Positions 25,029 through 33,960 of a DNA stretch of 64,000 bases are shown piece by piece. A program made the translations under genes and the position numbers. The stretch covers positions 62,001-126,000 of the forward strand of contig MHBK01000024.1 in the NCBI GenBank assembly GCA_001804865.1. Reading direction: 5' to 3'. The stretch is from Lentisphaerae bacterium GWF2_57_35 (GTDB lineage Bacteria > Verrucomicrobiota > Kiritimatiellia > CAIQIC01 > GWF2-57-35). Position 1 is the first letter of the stretch; the number at the start of each line of letters is the position of its first letter. The notes under the pieces were generated by a model. It made no database searches, was not told where the DNA came from, and saw only the letters and a program-made list of their open reading frames with translations.

Positions 25029-28000
25029 ATGCAGTTTGCTCCAAGAAGCACAGCAAAAACAGGCCAAGCGTTTCTCGGCGTGCTCGGACTCCTTCTGGCC
25101 TTTATCCTCCGACCGGAGCCTCTCCTGGCCCATGCCGAGCCGGAACAACCGCATCATCACAATCTGCTCGTCCTGAACTCCTATCATCCCGGATACAAAT
25201 GGTCCGACGCCATTATGGCCGGCATCCGGTCGGTCTTTCCCGACGCCATGAAATACGAGATTTTCATCGAGTACATGGACAGCAAGCGGCGCGAAGACCC
25301 AAAAAATCTCGAACTCTTCAAACAACTGTGCGCCCATCATTTCGAACGGATGAAGCCCGACATCGTCATCTGCAGCGACGACAATGCCTTCGATTTTCTG
25401 ATGATCAATCGGCAGGAACTGTTTCCCGGCATTCCGATCGTGTTCTGCGGCATCAACAATTTCACGGACAATCGCCTGGCCGGGCAAACCAACATCACCG
25501 GGGTGGCGGAGGATTTCGATTTCAAGGGAACCCTCGAGCTCGCCCTGCAACTCTGTCCGAAAACCCGTCATGCGGTACTGATCGGGGATGGCACCCGCAC
25601 CTCGCAAACCAGTCTCGAACGCATCAGCCGGCTGACTTCGGCCTATGAAAAACAATTGTCGTTCGAGTATTACGATCAACTCGAAGTCGGCGAGCTGACG
25701 TGGCGGCTGCATACGTTGCCGGACCATAGCGTGGCCTTCCTGATCTCGTATTTTCGGGATCCTTTCGGACAAACCTATTCCTTGGAGCAAAGCGCCGGCC
25801 TCATCGCCAAGGCCAGCCGGGTTCCTGTATTTTCTTGTTGGGACTCGTTCATTCAAAACGGCCTTCTCGGCGGAAGAGTGGTCAGCGCCTTCAATCAAGG
25901 CCGAAGCGCCGGCGAACTCGCCCTGCGCGTCCTGAACGGCGAATCCGCCGACCGGCTGCCCATCGTCCGCGAAAGCCCCAACATCCACCTGGTCGATCAC
26001 GCGGTCCTGAAACGGTTCAAACTGCGGGAGCAGGACTTGCCGCCGGGAAGCATCCTGCTGAACAAAACCACGTCGCTTTACGAAAAATACTTTTTTTGGA
26101 TTTGGGGACTGATTCTGATCATGGCCTTTGAAACGGTCTTGATTGTCATCCTGCTGCTCAGCCGCCGGCGGCGCAAAAGAAGCGAGCGGGCGCTCCACCA
26201 ACAGCAGGCCCTTTTGAGAAACATCATTTCCACCATCCCCTCCAGCGTTTCCTGGAAAGACACCCACCTGGTCTATCAAGGCTGTAACGAGGCTTTTATC
26301 CGCACGACCGGCGTGGAGGCCCCTCACATCGTCGTTGGAAAAGACGATTATGAACTTTTTGGGGATAAACAGGAAGTCGAGGAGTATCGGGATTTCGACC
26401 TGAACGTCCTGCAAACCGGCCGGTCGGTATTCGACATCGAGGAACAGGTGACCAGGCGCGACGGGTCCTGCCGCAATCTGCTGGCCAGCAAGGTGCCGCT
26501 TTTCGACGAAACCGGCGCCATCTCCGGCGTGCTGGGCGTGCTCACCGACATCACGGAGCTCAAGAAAAACGAGATCGCCCTTCGTGAAAGCGAGGAACGC
26601 TTCCGCACCCTGGCCGAAAACATCCCCAATGTGGCGGTGCAAGGCTGCGACCGCAAACGGCGCATCCTCTTCTGGAACAAAACCAGCGAACTGCTCTACG
26701 GCTACTCCCGCCAGGAAGCCCTCGGGCAACGCCTCGAAGATTTGATCGCGCCGGAAGCCCTGCGAGACCGGCTGGTCGACGCCATCGAACAAAGCCTTCG
26801 CACCGGCAGGCAACTGCCTCCCGAGGAACTCGAGTTGCGAAGCAAATCCAACCAGCCGGTTTATGTGCACTCCACCCAGATAGTCATCCACAACAGCCGC
26901 AACGAGCCCGAGTTTTATCGCAGCGACGTAGATCTTTCCGAGCGGCGTCGCATGGAAGCAAAAATCCAGCAAACGCAGAAACTCGAAAGCCTGGGCGTTC
27001 TGGCCGGCGGCATCGCCCACGATTTCAACAATCTGCTCATGGGCATTCTGGGCAATGCCGATCTGGCCAAGGAAAGCATCACGCCGTCTTCGCCCGTGTA
27101 CGAGCACCTCGCCGACATCAAGACCGCCGCCAAACGCGCCGCCGACCTCTGCCGCCAACTGCTCGCCTACTCCGGCAAAGGAAAGTTCATCGTCGAGACC
27201 ATCAACTTGAACGACATGACCCAGGAAATGACGCATCTTCTGGAGATCTCGATTTCCAAATCCGTCGTCCTGAAACGCCGGTTTGCACCCAACCTGCCGG
27301 CCATCAAGGCCGACCCGACCCAACTCCGCCAGATTGTCATGAATCTGATTACCAACGCCTCGGAAGCCATTGGCGACAAGAGCGGGGTCATCTCCATCGC
27401 CACCAGCGCCGTGGAATGTTCCGCCGAAGATTTGCGTCAGACCTGGCTGAACGAACCGCTGCCGGAAGGCCGGTACGTTTGCCTGGAAGTCTCGGACACC
27501 GGGTGCGGCATGAACGAAGAAACCATGAAGAGAATCTTCGATCCCTTTTTCACCAGCAAATTCACGGGCCGGGGTTTGGGACTCGCGGCCGTGTTGGGCA
27601 TCGTGCGCGGACATCAGGGCGCCCTCAAGGTTCAATCGCACCCCGGCCAGGGCAGTACCTTCCGCCTCTTTTTTCCGGCGGTCGCCGGCGCCGCCGAATA
27701 CCGTCCTGCGGAACCCGTCTCCACCGATACCTGGCAAGGGCAAGGGTACTTCCTGTTGGTTGATGACGAAGAAACGGTCAGGGCTGTCGGCAAACGCATG
27801 CTCTCCTGGCTCGGCTTTGAAGTGCTGACGGCGGAAAACGGCATCGAGGCCCTCGAGCTTTTCCGCCAATATAGCGACCGGATCGCCGGCGTGCTCCTCG
27901 ATCTGACCATGCCCCACATGAACGGCGAGGACACCCTCCAGGAGCTAAAGAAGATCCGTCCCGATGTCCGCGTCATCCTCTCCAGCGGCTATGCCGAACA

Positions 28001-28103
28001 GGAAATTTCCCGGCGCTTCGACGGCAAAGGCATCGCCGGCTTCATTCAAAAACCCTACCAGGTCGAAAGCCTCAAGAGGACGCTGCAAAAAGTCCTGGAG
28101 TAA
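25029..28103 (+). CDS. Hybrid sensor histidine kinase with ABC-type substrate-binding sensor
   Basis: A 1024-residue inner-membrane protein. A signal-like helix (residues 15-35) is followed by a periplasmic domain of the ABC substrate-binding-like type (HNLLVLNSYHPGYKWSD, typical of this family; to about residue 330), and a transmembrane helix (about 358-380). Two PAS/PAC modules (about 395-515 and 525-645) come next. The HisKA domain carries GGIAHDFNNLLMGILGNADLA, and the HATPase has VMNLITNASEAIG, DTGCGM and GRGLGLAAVLGI. A C-terminal receiver (about 905-1024) has phospho-acceptor Asp in VLLDLTMPHMNG. All catalytic residues look intact. The output regulator is not in the window. The ligand is probably a small organic molecule or sugar, but this is inference. 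Confidence 0.85.
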   Translation: MQFAPRSTAKTGQAFLGVLGLLLAFILRPEPLLAHAEPEQPHHHNLLVLNSYHPGYKWSDAIMAGIRSVFPDAMKYEIFIEYMDSKRREDPKNLELFKQLCAHHFERMKPDIVICSDDNAFDFLMINRQELFPGIPIVFCGINNFTDNRLAGQTNITGVAEDFDFKGTLELALQLCPKTRHAVLIGDGTRTSQTSLERISRLTSAYEKQLSFEYYDQLEVGELTWRLHTLPDHSVAFLISYFRDPFGQTYSLEQSAGLIAKASRVPVFSCWDSFIQNGLLGGRVVSAFNQGRSAGELALRVLNGESADRLPIVRESPNIHLVDHAVLKRFKLREQDLPPGSILLNKTTSLYEKYFFWIWGLILIMAFETVLIVILLLSRRRRKRSERALHQQQALLRNIISTIPSSVSWKDTHLVYQGCNEAFIRTTGVEAPHIVVGKDDYELFGDKQEVEEYRDFDLNVLQTGRSVFDIEEQVTRRDGSCRNLLASKVPLFDETGAISGVLGVLTDITELKKNEIALRESEERFRTLAENIPNVAVQGCDRKRRILFWNKTSELLYGYSRQEALGQRLEDLIAPEALRDRLVDAIEQSLRTGRQLPPEELELRSKSNQPVYVHSTQIVIHNSRNEPEFYRSDVDLSERRRMEAKIQQTQKLESLGVLAGGIAHDFNNLLMGILGNADLAKESITPSSPVYEHLADIKTAAKRAADLCRQLLAYSGKGKFIVETINLNDMTQEMTHLLEISISKSVVLKRRFAPNLPAIKADPTQLRQIVMNLITNASEAIGDKSGVISIATSAVECSAEDLRQTWLNEPLPEGRYVCLEVSDTGCGMNEETMKRIFDPFFTSKFTGRGLGLAAVLGIVRGHQGALKVQSHPGQGSTFRLFFPAVAGAAEYRPAEPVSTDTWQGQGYFLLVDDEETVRAVGKRMLSWLGFEVLTAENGIEALELFRQYSDRIAGVLLDLTMPHMNGEDTLQELKKIRPDVRVILSSGYAEQEISRRFDGKGIAGFIQKPYQVESLKRTLQKVLE

Positions 28104-28175
28104 GAACGGGAAAAGCGATCAGGCCTTCGACCTCGTAATCGTTGAGGCGCTTGTCGAGCCCCCCCAGGACCTGTC

Positions 28176-28250
28176 TTTTTCCAAGGAATCGGAATTCCTT
28201 ATCCGTGGGGCTCCTGCTAACCCTGGAAGAGCGGCTCCACAGATAGAAGG
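28176..28250. repeat. Degenerate palindromes in the kinase-porin gap
   Basis: The 177-base gap between the convergent hybrid kinase and the porin gene contains two repeat remnants. TTTTTCCAAGGAATCGGAATT (21 bases, 28176-28196) is a decayed TTTTCCAA-type palindrome. The arms 28197-28214 and 28231-28250 form an imperfect hairpin sharing TTATCCGTGGGG with the 31-bp inverted repeat at 8747. It may also act as a bidirectional terminator. Confidence 0.4.
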
Positions 28251-28280
28251 GTATTCAGACTTGACGACCCGTGGATTGAA

Positions 28281-29321
28281 TTAAAACGTCAACGCCAGTT
28301 GGATTGTCGCCATCTGACGATCATCCAGCTCCGCCCCCTCGAAGATGCCGTACAAATACTCCGCACTCAGCGTGGAGAAGCGGTTGAGAGCGGAGGCCGC
28401 CGTTAAACCATATTGAGCTTCCGGCATTTCGTCGGGTAGAAACTCGTCGGAACCCTCGTATCGCACGGCGCAGGTAATTTTCTCCGTCACGGCATAACCG
28501 GCTTCGATGGCCCAAGTCATGGGCGAGGCGTCGTTCTCCTGGCCCTCGGCATCGGTCCATTTCATGGCCGCAACGGCGCCCACATATTCGGCATGGAAGG
28601 TCACGGGCTCGAGTTCCAGCAACAGGAAGACGTTCCAGGCCCCGGTCCGTTCGTAAACCCCGCCGGCATCCAAGACCTCATTGATGGAGTCCAAATATCC
28701 ACCTTCGGCGATATCCGACAGGAAGCCGCCTCCCAGCGTGAGGCCATCCATCGGCGTAAACTGCACGGAAGCCATGCCTTTTTCGATGCCGTTGGCATCG
28801 TCGAGTTCGCCTGAAAATCCAGCGACCCACACGCTGAAGGCGTCCTTTTCATACCCCAACCCCACCGCCGTCTCGCGCGTTTCGCCAAGTTCCAACGTCA
28901 AAGGATCGCTGATCATCAGGCTATGGTAGGACCCGAACGGCATGTACATCCGCCCCACCGACAAGCTCAGGGGAAGGGAATCCGAGCCGCCCAGCACGAT
29001 GTAGCCCGTATCAAGGTCGAGCGGCTCGGTTCCATCCTGCTCCCACAACAGCGAGGCCATCCCGCGGACCCCCGGCATCAGGTTCGCCTCCAGCCCCAGT
29101 TCAAACGTGGCCAGCTTAACGGCGGAATCTTCTTTATCGCCCTGCTGTTCATAGGACGCTTCGGCTTCCATGATCACGTCAACCGTGACTCCCGGGGCGA
29201 ACGGGATGCCCTCCCGGCCGCATTTTTCCAAGGCGTCCAACAGATATTCCTGACACGTTTCCCCTTGTGCGGCCAGCGCGCACATCGCCGACATCATCGC
29301 GGCCGCGGTTTTTCTTATCAT
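28281..29321 (-). CDS. LbtU-family outer-membrane porin (siderophore)
   Basis: A 346-residue outer-membrane beta-barrel protein with a signal peptide (residues 3-20, ending ALAAQG). The mature part is acidic with alternating amphipathic strands and ends in Phe (TIQLALTF), the usual barrel C-terminus. The pattern VDVIMEAEASYEQQG, YIVLGGSDSLPLSLSVGRMYMPFGSYHSLMISDP and the GLGYEKDAF strand fit the LbtU siderophore-porin family, described for legiobactin uptake. It lies 57 bases downstream of feoB on the same strand, so the iron context supports the call. It is not TonB-dependent; no plug domain is present. Confidence 0.75.
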   Translation of the reverse strand: MIRKTAAAMMSAMCALAAQGETCQEYLLDALEKCGREGIPFAPGVTVDVIMEAEASYEQQGDKEDSAVKLATFELGLEANLMPGVRGMASLLWEQDGTEPLDLDTGYIVLGGSDSLPLSLSVGRMYMPFGSYHSLMISDPLTLELGETRETAVGLGYEKDAFSVWVAGFSGELDDANGIEKGMASVQFTPMDGLTLGGGFLSDIAEGGYLDSINEVLDAGGVYERTGAWNVFLLLELEPVTFHAEYVGAVAAMKWTDAEGQENDASPMTWAIEAGYAVTEKITCAVRYEGSDEFLPDEMPEAQYGLTAASALNRFSTLSAEYLYGIFEGAELDDRQMATIQLALTF

Positions 29322-29378
29322 TGTCCATGTTCCTTTTTATGCTTGTGCGCCCTTCCCGATAAGGAGTCTCGGCATGGG

Positions 29379-31532
29379 TCACGAGCCAATCCCACCTGCG
29401 CGGCCAATTTGATAGACCAGAACGGTCAGAGCCCAGGCCAACGCCGTCAGCCCGGCAAGTTGAAAGAGCGCCCACCGCCAGGAATTGCTCTCCCGCTTGG
29501 TGACGGCGATCGTGGCCATGCAGGGAGCGCTGACGAGGCAGAAGAGCATGATGCAAAAACCGATTAACGGGTTGTAGGCGCTCTTCAGCTTGTCACGGAG
29601 CGTCTCGGATTCCTCGTCCGCTTCGCCGACGGAGTAGACGATGCCCATCTGGGCCACAAACACCTCCTTGGCCGCAAACGCGCCGATGAGCGCCGTGCCG
29701 ATCCGCCAATCGAAGCCCATGGGTTTCAAAATGGGCTCCATCGCGTACCCGACGCGACCGGCGATGCTGTGCTTCAGCGCTGCTTCCCCTTCTTCGTTGC
29801 CGATAGCCGCGAGGGACTCAACCTTTTCTTGCTCCGTTGCCATCCCGGCTGCAACCGCCTGTCGCGCCGCTTCAAAATGGGCGACCTCCTCTTCGGGCAG
29901 CCGGGGAAAGGCGGTCATCGCCCACAACACGATCGAAAGGCCCAGAATGATGGTCCCGGCTTTCCTCAAATAGAGTCCGCCGCGTTCTCCCATGTGAATC
30001 AGGATGCCCTTCAGGGTCGGCATCCGATAGGGCGGCAACTCCATCACGAACGGCACGGATTCGCCCCTTAGCAGGGTACTGCGCAGCATCTTCGCGCTGA
30101 CGACGGCCAGCAGAATGCCGATGAGATAAATGATCCAAAGCATGGGCGCATGCCATGCCTCCGGAAAGAACGCAGGAATGATGAGAGCGTAGATCGGCAG
30201 CCGGGCGCCGCAGCTCATCAATGGAGCGACCAGCATGGTGGCCAGCCGGTCGCGCCGATTTTCCAGCGTGCGGGTGGCCATGATCGCGGGCACGGAGCAG
30301 CCGAAACCGATTAGCATCGGAATGAAGCTCTTGCCGTGCAGCCCGATCTTGTGCATCAGGCGATCCATGATAAAGGCCGCGCGCGCCATGTAGCCGGAAT
30401 CTTCCAGGATTGCGATGGCCAAAAACAGCAGCAGGATGTTCGGTAGAAACACGACGACCCCGCCAACGCCGCCGATGACGCCATCCACCAGCAACGATTT
30501 CAGCAAGCTTCCGGAACCTTCGGGCCACCAGCCTTCGACCATCCCGCCCAACCAACCGAAGGCCTTTTCGATCCAACCCATAAAGGGATCGCCCACCGTA
30601 AAGGTCAGCTGAAAAACGAGGTACATCAGTCCCAGGAAAACGGGAAGGCCCAACACGCGGTTTGTCGCCACGGAATCGATGCGGTCCGAAATGGTGCGAC
30701 GGATTTCTATGGTGGAGCGCACCGCCTCCTGGCAGGCGCCCGAGATGTATCCATAGCGACGCCCGGCCATGACGGTCTCCGGCGTTTCGCCCGTTATTTT
30801 TTCGATGCGTTCGGCGCTTCGGGCCGCCTGTTCATGCACTTCGGGAGCGGCCACGGACGCCTTCAGTTCCTTGTCGTTCTCCAACAGTTTCACCGCCAGC
30901 CAGCGAGCGGAGTAATTTCCTTTGACGCGCCCATGGGCTTGAATGAGCGCCGTGATTTTGGAGAGTTCCGCCTCGATTTCCCGCCCGTAATCCAGCACGA
31001 AGGGGCGAGTCCCTCCAGACCCGTTCTGTTGGGCGGTCGTCACGGCAGCCGAAAGTAATTCCTTTATCCCCACCCCCTTGTGCCCGACCGTCTCGACAAT
31101 TTGGGCCCCAAAAAATCGGGAGAGCTTCTCCAAGTCGAACTCGAAGCCCCGAGCCCTGGCCATGTCGCTCATGTTGAAGACCAAAACGAGCGGCGCCCCG
31201 AGTTCCATCAGTTGAACGGCCAGATACAGGTTTCGCTCAAGGTTCGAAGCATCCAAAATGTCCACCACCACATCCGGTTTCTCGTTGACGATGAAATTCC
31301 GGGCGACCCATTCCTCGGCGGAATAGGCGGTCAGGCTGTAGGAGCCGGGCAAATCGACGATCTGCAATTCGACGCCGCCATACCGGCAGCTCCCCTCCTT
31401 GCGCTCCACCGTCACGCCTGGATAATTTCCGACGTGCTGGCGAGAGCCCGTGAGTTCGTTGAATAAGGTCGTCTTTCCAGAGTTCGGGTTGCCCGCCAGG
31501 GCCGCCGTCAACTTCTTTTTCATGGGCTTCAC
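29379..31532 (-). CDS. feoB: Ferrous iron transporter FeoB
   Basis: A protein of about 717 residues. The N-terminal GTPase domain has G1 GNPNSGKTT, G2 PGVTVERKEG, G3 DLPGSYSL and G4 NMSD. A helical linker leads to the membrane domain, with two gate regions and about ten helices (including NILLLFLAIAILEDSGYMARAAF and CSVPAIMATRT). It imports Fe2+ across the inner membrane. I prefer the GTG start at 31532, with AGGAG five bases ahead; the frame continues to an ATG at 31577 without a ribosome-binding site. feoA lies upstream and the LbtU-like porin downstream; a palindrome at 31583-31598 lies in the feoA-feoB gap. Confidence 0.95.
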   Translation of the reverse strand: MKPMKKKLTAALAGNPNSGKTTLFNELTGSRQHVGNYPGVTVERKEGSCRYGGVELQIVDLPGSYSLTAYSAEEWVARNFIVNEKPDVVVDILDASNLERNLYLAVQLMELGAPLVLVFNMSDMARARGFEFDLEKLSRFFGAQIVETVGHKGVGIKELLSAAVTTAQQNGSGGTRPFVLDYGREIEAELSKITALIQAHGRVKGNYSARWLAVKLLENDKELKASVAAPEVHEQAARSAERIEKITGETPETVMAGRRYGYISGACQEAVRSTIEIRRTISDRIDSVATNRVLGLPVFLGLMYLVFQLTFTVGDPFMGWIEKAFGWLGGMVEGWWPEGSGSLLKSLLVDGVIGGVGGVVVFLPNILLLFLAIAILEDSGYMARAAFIMDRLMHKIGLHGKSFIPMLIGFGCSVPAIMATRTLENRRDRLATMLVAPLMSCGARLPIYALIIPAFFPEAWHAPMLWIIYLIGILLAVVSAKMLRSTLLRGESVPFVMELPPYRMPTLKGILIHMGERGGLYLRKAGTIILGLSIVLWAMTAFPRLPEEEVAHFEAARQAVAAGMATEQEKVESLAAIGNEEGEAALKHSIAGRVGYAMEPILKPMGFDWRIGTALIGAFAAKEVFVAQMGIVYSVGEADEESETLRDKLKSAYNPLIGFCIMLFCLVSAPCMATIAVTKRESNSWRWALFQLAGLTALAWALTVLVYQIGRAGGIGS

Positions 31533-31582
31533 TTGTTCTCCTGTTGAATCTTTCGCTTCCATAGTTTGGATATCCATATTAT

Positions 31583-31598
31583 TTTAGGCCGCCCTAAA
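31583..31598. promoter_or_regulatory. Candidate iron operator between feoA and feoB
   Basis: TTTAGG-CCGC-CCTAAA is a 6-bp dyad with a 4-base centre. Its half-site resembles the TTAGG half-sites of DtxR/IdeR boxes. It lies 17 bases after the feoA stop and 50 bases before the preferred feoB start, so it could drive internal regulation of feoB. Confidence 0.4.
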
Positions 31599-31615
31599 GT
31601 TGGAGGTAAAAAAAT

Positions 31616-31831
31616 TTACGCGACCCGGATCTTCTGGGCCATGCCGCGGCCCAGCGCGAGGCGGCTGCCCTTGACGGCCACCAGAAACGGCCCGTCCAGG
31701 CCATTCCGGAGCACTTCAATCTCCTCGCCCGGCGCCAGCCCCAGGGCGGCCAATCGGCCTTCAAGCCCGTGGCCCGCGTCCACGGCAACGACGCGCACGC
31801 GCCTTCCGGCTTGTACAACGCTTAACGGCAT
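31616..31831 (-). CDS. feoA: FeoA ferrous-iron transport accessory protein
   Basis: A 71-residue SH3-like domain protein. Visible motifs are AGRRVRVVAVDAGHGLEGRLAALGLAPGEEIEVLRNGLDGPFLVAVKGSRLALGRGMAQKI spread over the whole chain, with the L-ALGL-PG turn typical of FeoA. It assists FeoB, probably by contact with its cytoplasmic domain. The ATG follows AAGGAGGAG. It starts 24 bases after the DtxR-family gene and is followed by feoB. Confidence 0.92.
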   Translation of the reverse strand: MPLSVVQAGRRVRVVAVDAGHGLEGRLAALGLAPGEEIEVLRNGLDGPFLVAVKGSRLALGRGMAQKIRVA

Positions 31832-31855
31832 GGGGGCTCCTCCTTGACCGGCAGT

Positions 31856-32614
31856 CTACAGCACTTCAATTTCAATCCCTTCGGCTTCTTCTTTCCGCAA
31901 CGAAAGATGATAGCCTTTTACTTTGATGTCCATCGGATCTCCGAACGGCGCCACGCGCTCCACTTCGACGACCGCCCCTGGCGTCACGCCCATTTCCACG
32001 ATTCGCTTGTTCGTTTCCCCCCGGGCATGGATCTTCACCACCTTGGCCTTCTGGCCCTGCTTCAAGTCCTTCAGCTTCGCCGTCGTTATCGTTTTCCGAT
32101 CTCCTTGCCGCTTGTTTTGCCTCACATCCTCCAGCGTCACGGAAATGCAACGTTCGCACTTATCCGGGGCGCTGCCCCGATCGCAGTGGTAGCCGAATCC
32201 TGCGATCCATTTCGAACCTCCGCGGGGACACACCTCCACGAACTCGGCAAACTGCACGAAGCGTTCCAGGATGACCTTCGGAATCGAGTGCTCCATCCGG
32301 CAGGCGGCCTGGTCGGCATTCGCCCCATCCACCGCGAGCACCTTGACGAAGAAATCGCGGAGCACCTCGTGCCGGCGAATCACATCCAGGGCCGCCGTCC
32401 TTCCCGTGGACGTCAGGGAAATGACGTCGTACGGGGCGTAATTGATCAGAGCCTTGTTGGCCAGGGTGCGCAACGCTCCGGTCACCGATGCGTTGCTGAC
32501 CTCCAGCCGCCGGGCAATATCCTTGGGCCGCACCGCCTGTTTGTCCGCGATAATCTGGAAGATGGCCTCCAGATAGTCCTCCAAGCTGGCCGTCAGCGTA
32601 TCCGTTAATGTCAT
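31856..32614 (-). CDS. DtxR/MntR-family metalloregulator with C-terminal FeoA domain
   Basis: A 252-residue metal-sensing repressor. An N-terminal winged helix (LEDYLEAIFQII, RPKDIARRLEVSNASVTGALRTL) precedes a dimerisation/metal-binding domain (RRHEVLRDFFVKVLAVDGANADQAACRMEHSI with the family His, Cys and Glu ligands). An unusual Cys/His-rich stretch (CPRGGSKW ... YHCDRG ... CERC) and a linker follow. The last 75 residues are a FeoA-type SH3 domain. I set the start at the ATG at 32614 because GGAAAGG precedes it. It heads the feoA-feoB-porin operon and probably represses it when iron or manganese is plentiful. A candidate operator lies at 32645-32667. Confidence 0.88.
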   Translation of the reverse strand: MTLTDTLTASLEDYLEAIFQIIADKQAVRPKDIARRLEVSNASVTGALRTLANKALINYAPYDVISLTSTGRTAALDVIRRHEVLRDFFVKVLAVDGANADQAACRMEHSIPKVILERFVQFAEFVEVCPRGGSKWIAGFGYHCDRGSAPDKCERCISVTLEDVRQNKRQGDRKTITTAKLKDLKQGQKAKVVKIHARGETNKRIVEMGVTPGAVVEVERVAPFGDPMDIKVKGYHLSLRKEEAEGIEIEVL

Positions 32615-32644
32615 TGGGTTGCCTTTCCATCCACCGAGTTTCGT

Positions 32645-32667
32645 CATGCCTAAACTTGTAAGGCATG
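32645..32667. promoter_or_regulatory. Candidate autoregulatory operator of the DtxR-family gene
   Basis: A dyad of CATGCCT and AGGCATG arms with a 9-base spacer (23 bp in all), centred 42 bases upstream of the start codon. Its size and spacing fit a DtxR-family dimer site, and it contains a TTTAGG half-site on the minus strand, like the feoB-proximal palindrome. Confidence 0.5.
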
Positions 32668-32721
32668 CCGTAAGTTATGTCGAGCGTGTTTTTGAACAAT
32701 AAGCAGGTGGGGTGCACCTTG

Positions 32722-33114
32722 TCAGGCTTTCAAATCGATATGCCGGACAGGCGGAGGCGGAGGTTCTTCCGCGGGCTTGGGGTCTTCGCTCGCTTTGACG
32801 GGCAGCGTTTCGTTTTCGCGCGGCAGCACGGCGGGAACGACAGAGGGATCGGCGACAAGGATTTTTTTGGCGGAGTCGCTGAGGATGAGGCCGTCTTTGA
32901 TTTCTTCCGGAATGCCGCCGGTTTCTTTCTCCCAGGCAGGCGGGAGTTTCTGGTGGTCAGGACTGTCGTCGCCTTTTTCGCGTTTGAGCTTGTCTTCGAA
33001 TTGTTCGCGGGAGTTTCGCTGGCTGTCGGCGTCGACGGATTTGACATGATAGATCGGCTCGGCGGTGTAGTCTTTCCCGCTGAGAGGAATCCCCGCTCTT
33101 ATGTCATCGCCCAT
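32722..33114 (-). CDS. Disordered protein downstream of fliA, unknown function
   Basis: A 130-residue, strongly charged, low-complexity protein without membrane segments or signal peptide; it is rich in Glu, Asp, Lys and Pro, ending in a Pro-rich stretch (EEPPPPPVRH). It lies 6 bases after the fliA stop and is the last gene of the flagellar operon. Position and size invite comparison with the anti-sigma factor FlgM, but I see no FlgM C-terminal helix motif, so the role remains open. It is probably largely unstructured. Confidence 0.5.
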   Translation of the reverse strand: MGDDIRAGIPLSGKDYTAEPIYHVKSVDADSQRNSREQFEDKLKREKGDDSPDHQKLPPAWEKETGGIPEEIKDGLILSDSAKKILVADPSVVPAVLPRENETLPVKASEDPKPAEEPPPPPVRHIDLKA

Positions 33115-33120
33115 GACGGC

Positions 33121-33918
33121 CTACAGGTCTGTATCCCGGCTCAAGATGGCCCTTAGCTTGGCAACCGCCAACGCATGTAACTGACAGATCCGGGCTTCCG
33201 TCAATTCGTAAAGGGCTGCAATTTCGCTCAATCTTAGCTCTTCGAAGTAATAAAGATACAGGATTTTCTGTTCGCGCGCGGACAGCTCCAGGAAGGCCTT
33301 GTGCAGACAGCGTTTCAGGTCCTCGGACTGGGCCTGCTGATCGGGCAGCACGGCGCGATTGTCGGCGATGACTTCCTTGAGCAGGACGTTGCGGCTGTCG
33401 CCTTCGAGCACCATCTCGTCGAGCGAAAGCCAGGGTTGGGCGCGGTCAAGCAGGCCGGCCAGGGCGCCGGGGGTCATGCCGACGGCTTCGGCGAGCTGTT
33501 CTTCCGCGGGGGCGGCGCCGTGGTCCTGATACCATTGGCGGATGGTCTGTTCGATCTTGCGGACTTGGGCGCGGCTGGAGCGGGATATGCGGTCGGCAGC
33601 CCGGAGTTCGTCCAGGATCGCCCCGCGGATGCGCCGGTAGGCAAAGGCTTCGAAGCGAGTGTTCTGGGTCGGATCGAAATGCTCGAGCGCGTGATACAAG
33701 CCGACGACGGCGGATTGCAGCAGATCTTCGAGGGCCACATGCGAGGGCAGATGAATGGAAATGCGGTCGAGGACTTTGTTGACGAACGGAAGATAGGTTT
33801 CGATTAACCGGCCCAAGGCATCGTCGGAATCGCGATCGCTCCAGAAGGTCATCCAGAGCTCGCGATTCGCCAGATCGGCAGGCGCCACCCAATTCGTTTT
33901 GTTCAATGCCGGATTCAT
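33121..33918 (-). CDS. fliA: Flagellar sigma factor FliA (sigma-28)
   Basis: A 265-residue sigma-70-family protein. Region 2 is VNKVLDRISIHLPSHVALEDLLQSAVVGLYHALEHFDPTQNTRFEAFAYRRIRGAILDELR, region 3 covers IEQTIRQWYQDHGAAP, and region 4 is ILYLYYFEELRLSEIAALYELTEARICQLHALA. It should recognise late flagellar promoters, most of which must lie outside the window. A TATAGTAT box sits in the 42-base gap upstream, so it may have its own promoter besides operon read-through. Downstream lies the disordered 130-residue protein. Confidence 0.93.
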   Translation of the reverse strand: MNPALNKTNWVAPADLANRELWMTFWSDRDSDDALGRLIETYLPFVNKVLDRISIHLPSHVALEDLLQSAVVGLYHALEHFDPTQNTRFEAFAYRRIRGAILDELRAADRISRSSRAQVRKIEQTIRQWYQDHGAAPAEEQLAEAVGMTPGALAGLLDRAQPWLSLDEMVLEGDSRNVLLKEVIADNRAVLPDQQAQSEDLKRCLHKAFLELSAREQKILYLYYFEELRLSEIAALYELTEARICQLHALAVAKLRAILSRDTDL

Positions 33919-33960
33919 TAAGTCTTCGACGTTTTTCTCACTACGATACTATACTAATAA

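Noticed and set aside
23700..27917. A 1405-codon open frame antisense to sdaA and the hybrid kinase
   Set aside because: It mirrors two well-supported genes on the other strand, is rich in residues expected from antisense reading of G+C-rich codons, and has no recognisable motif.
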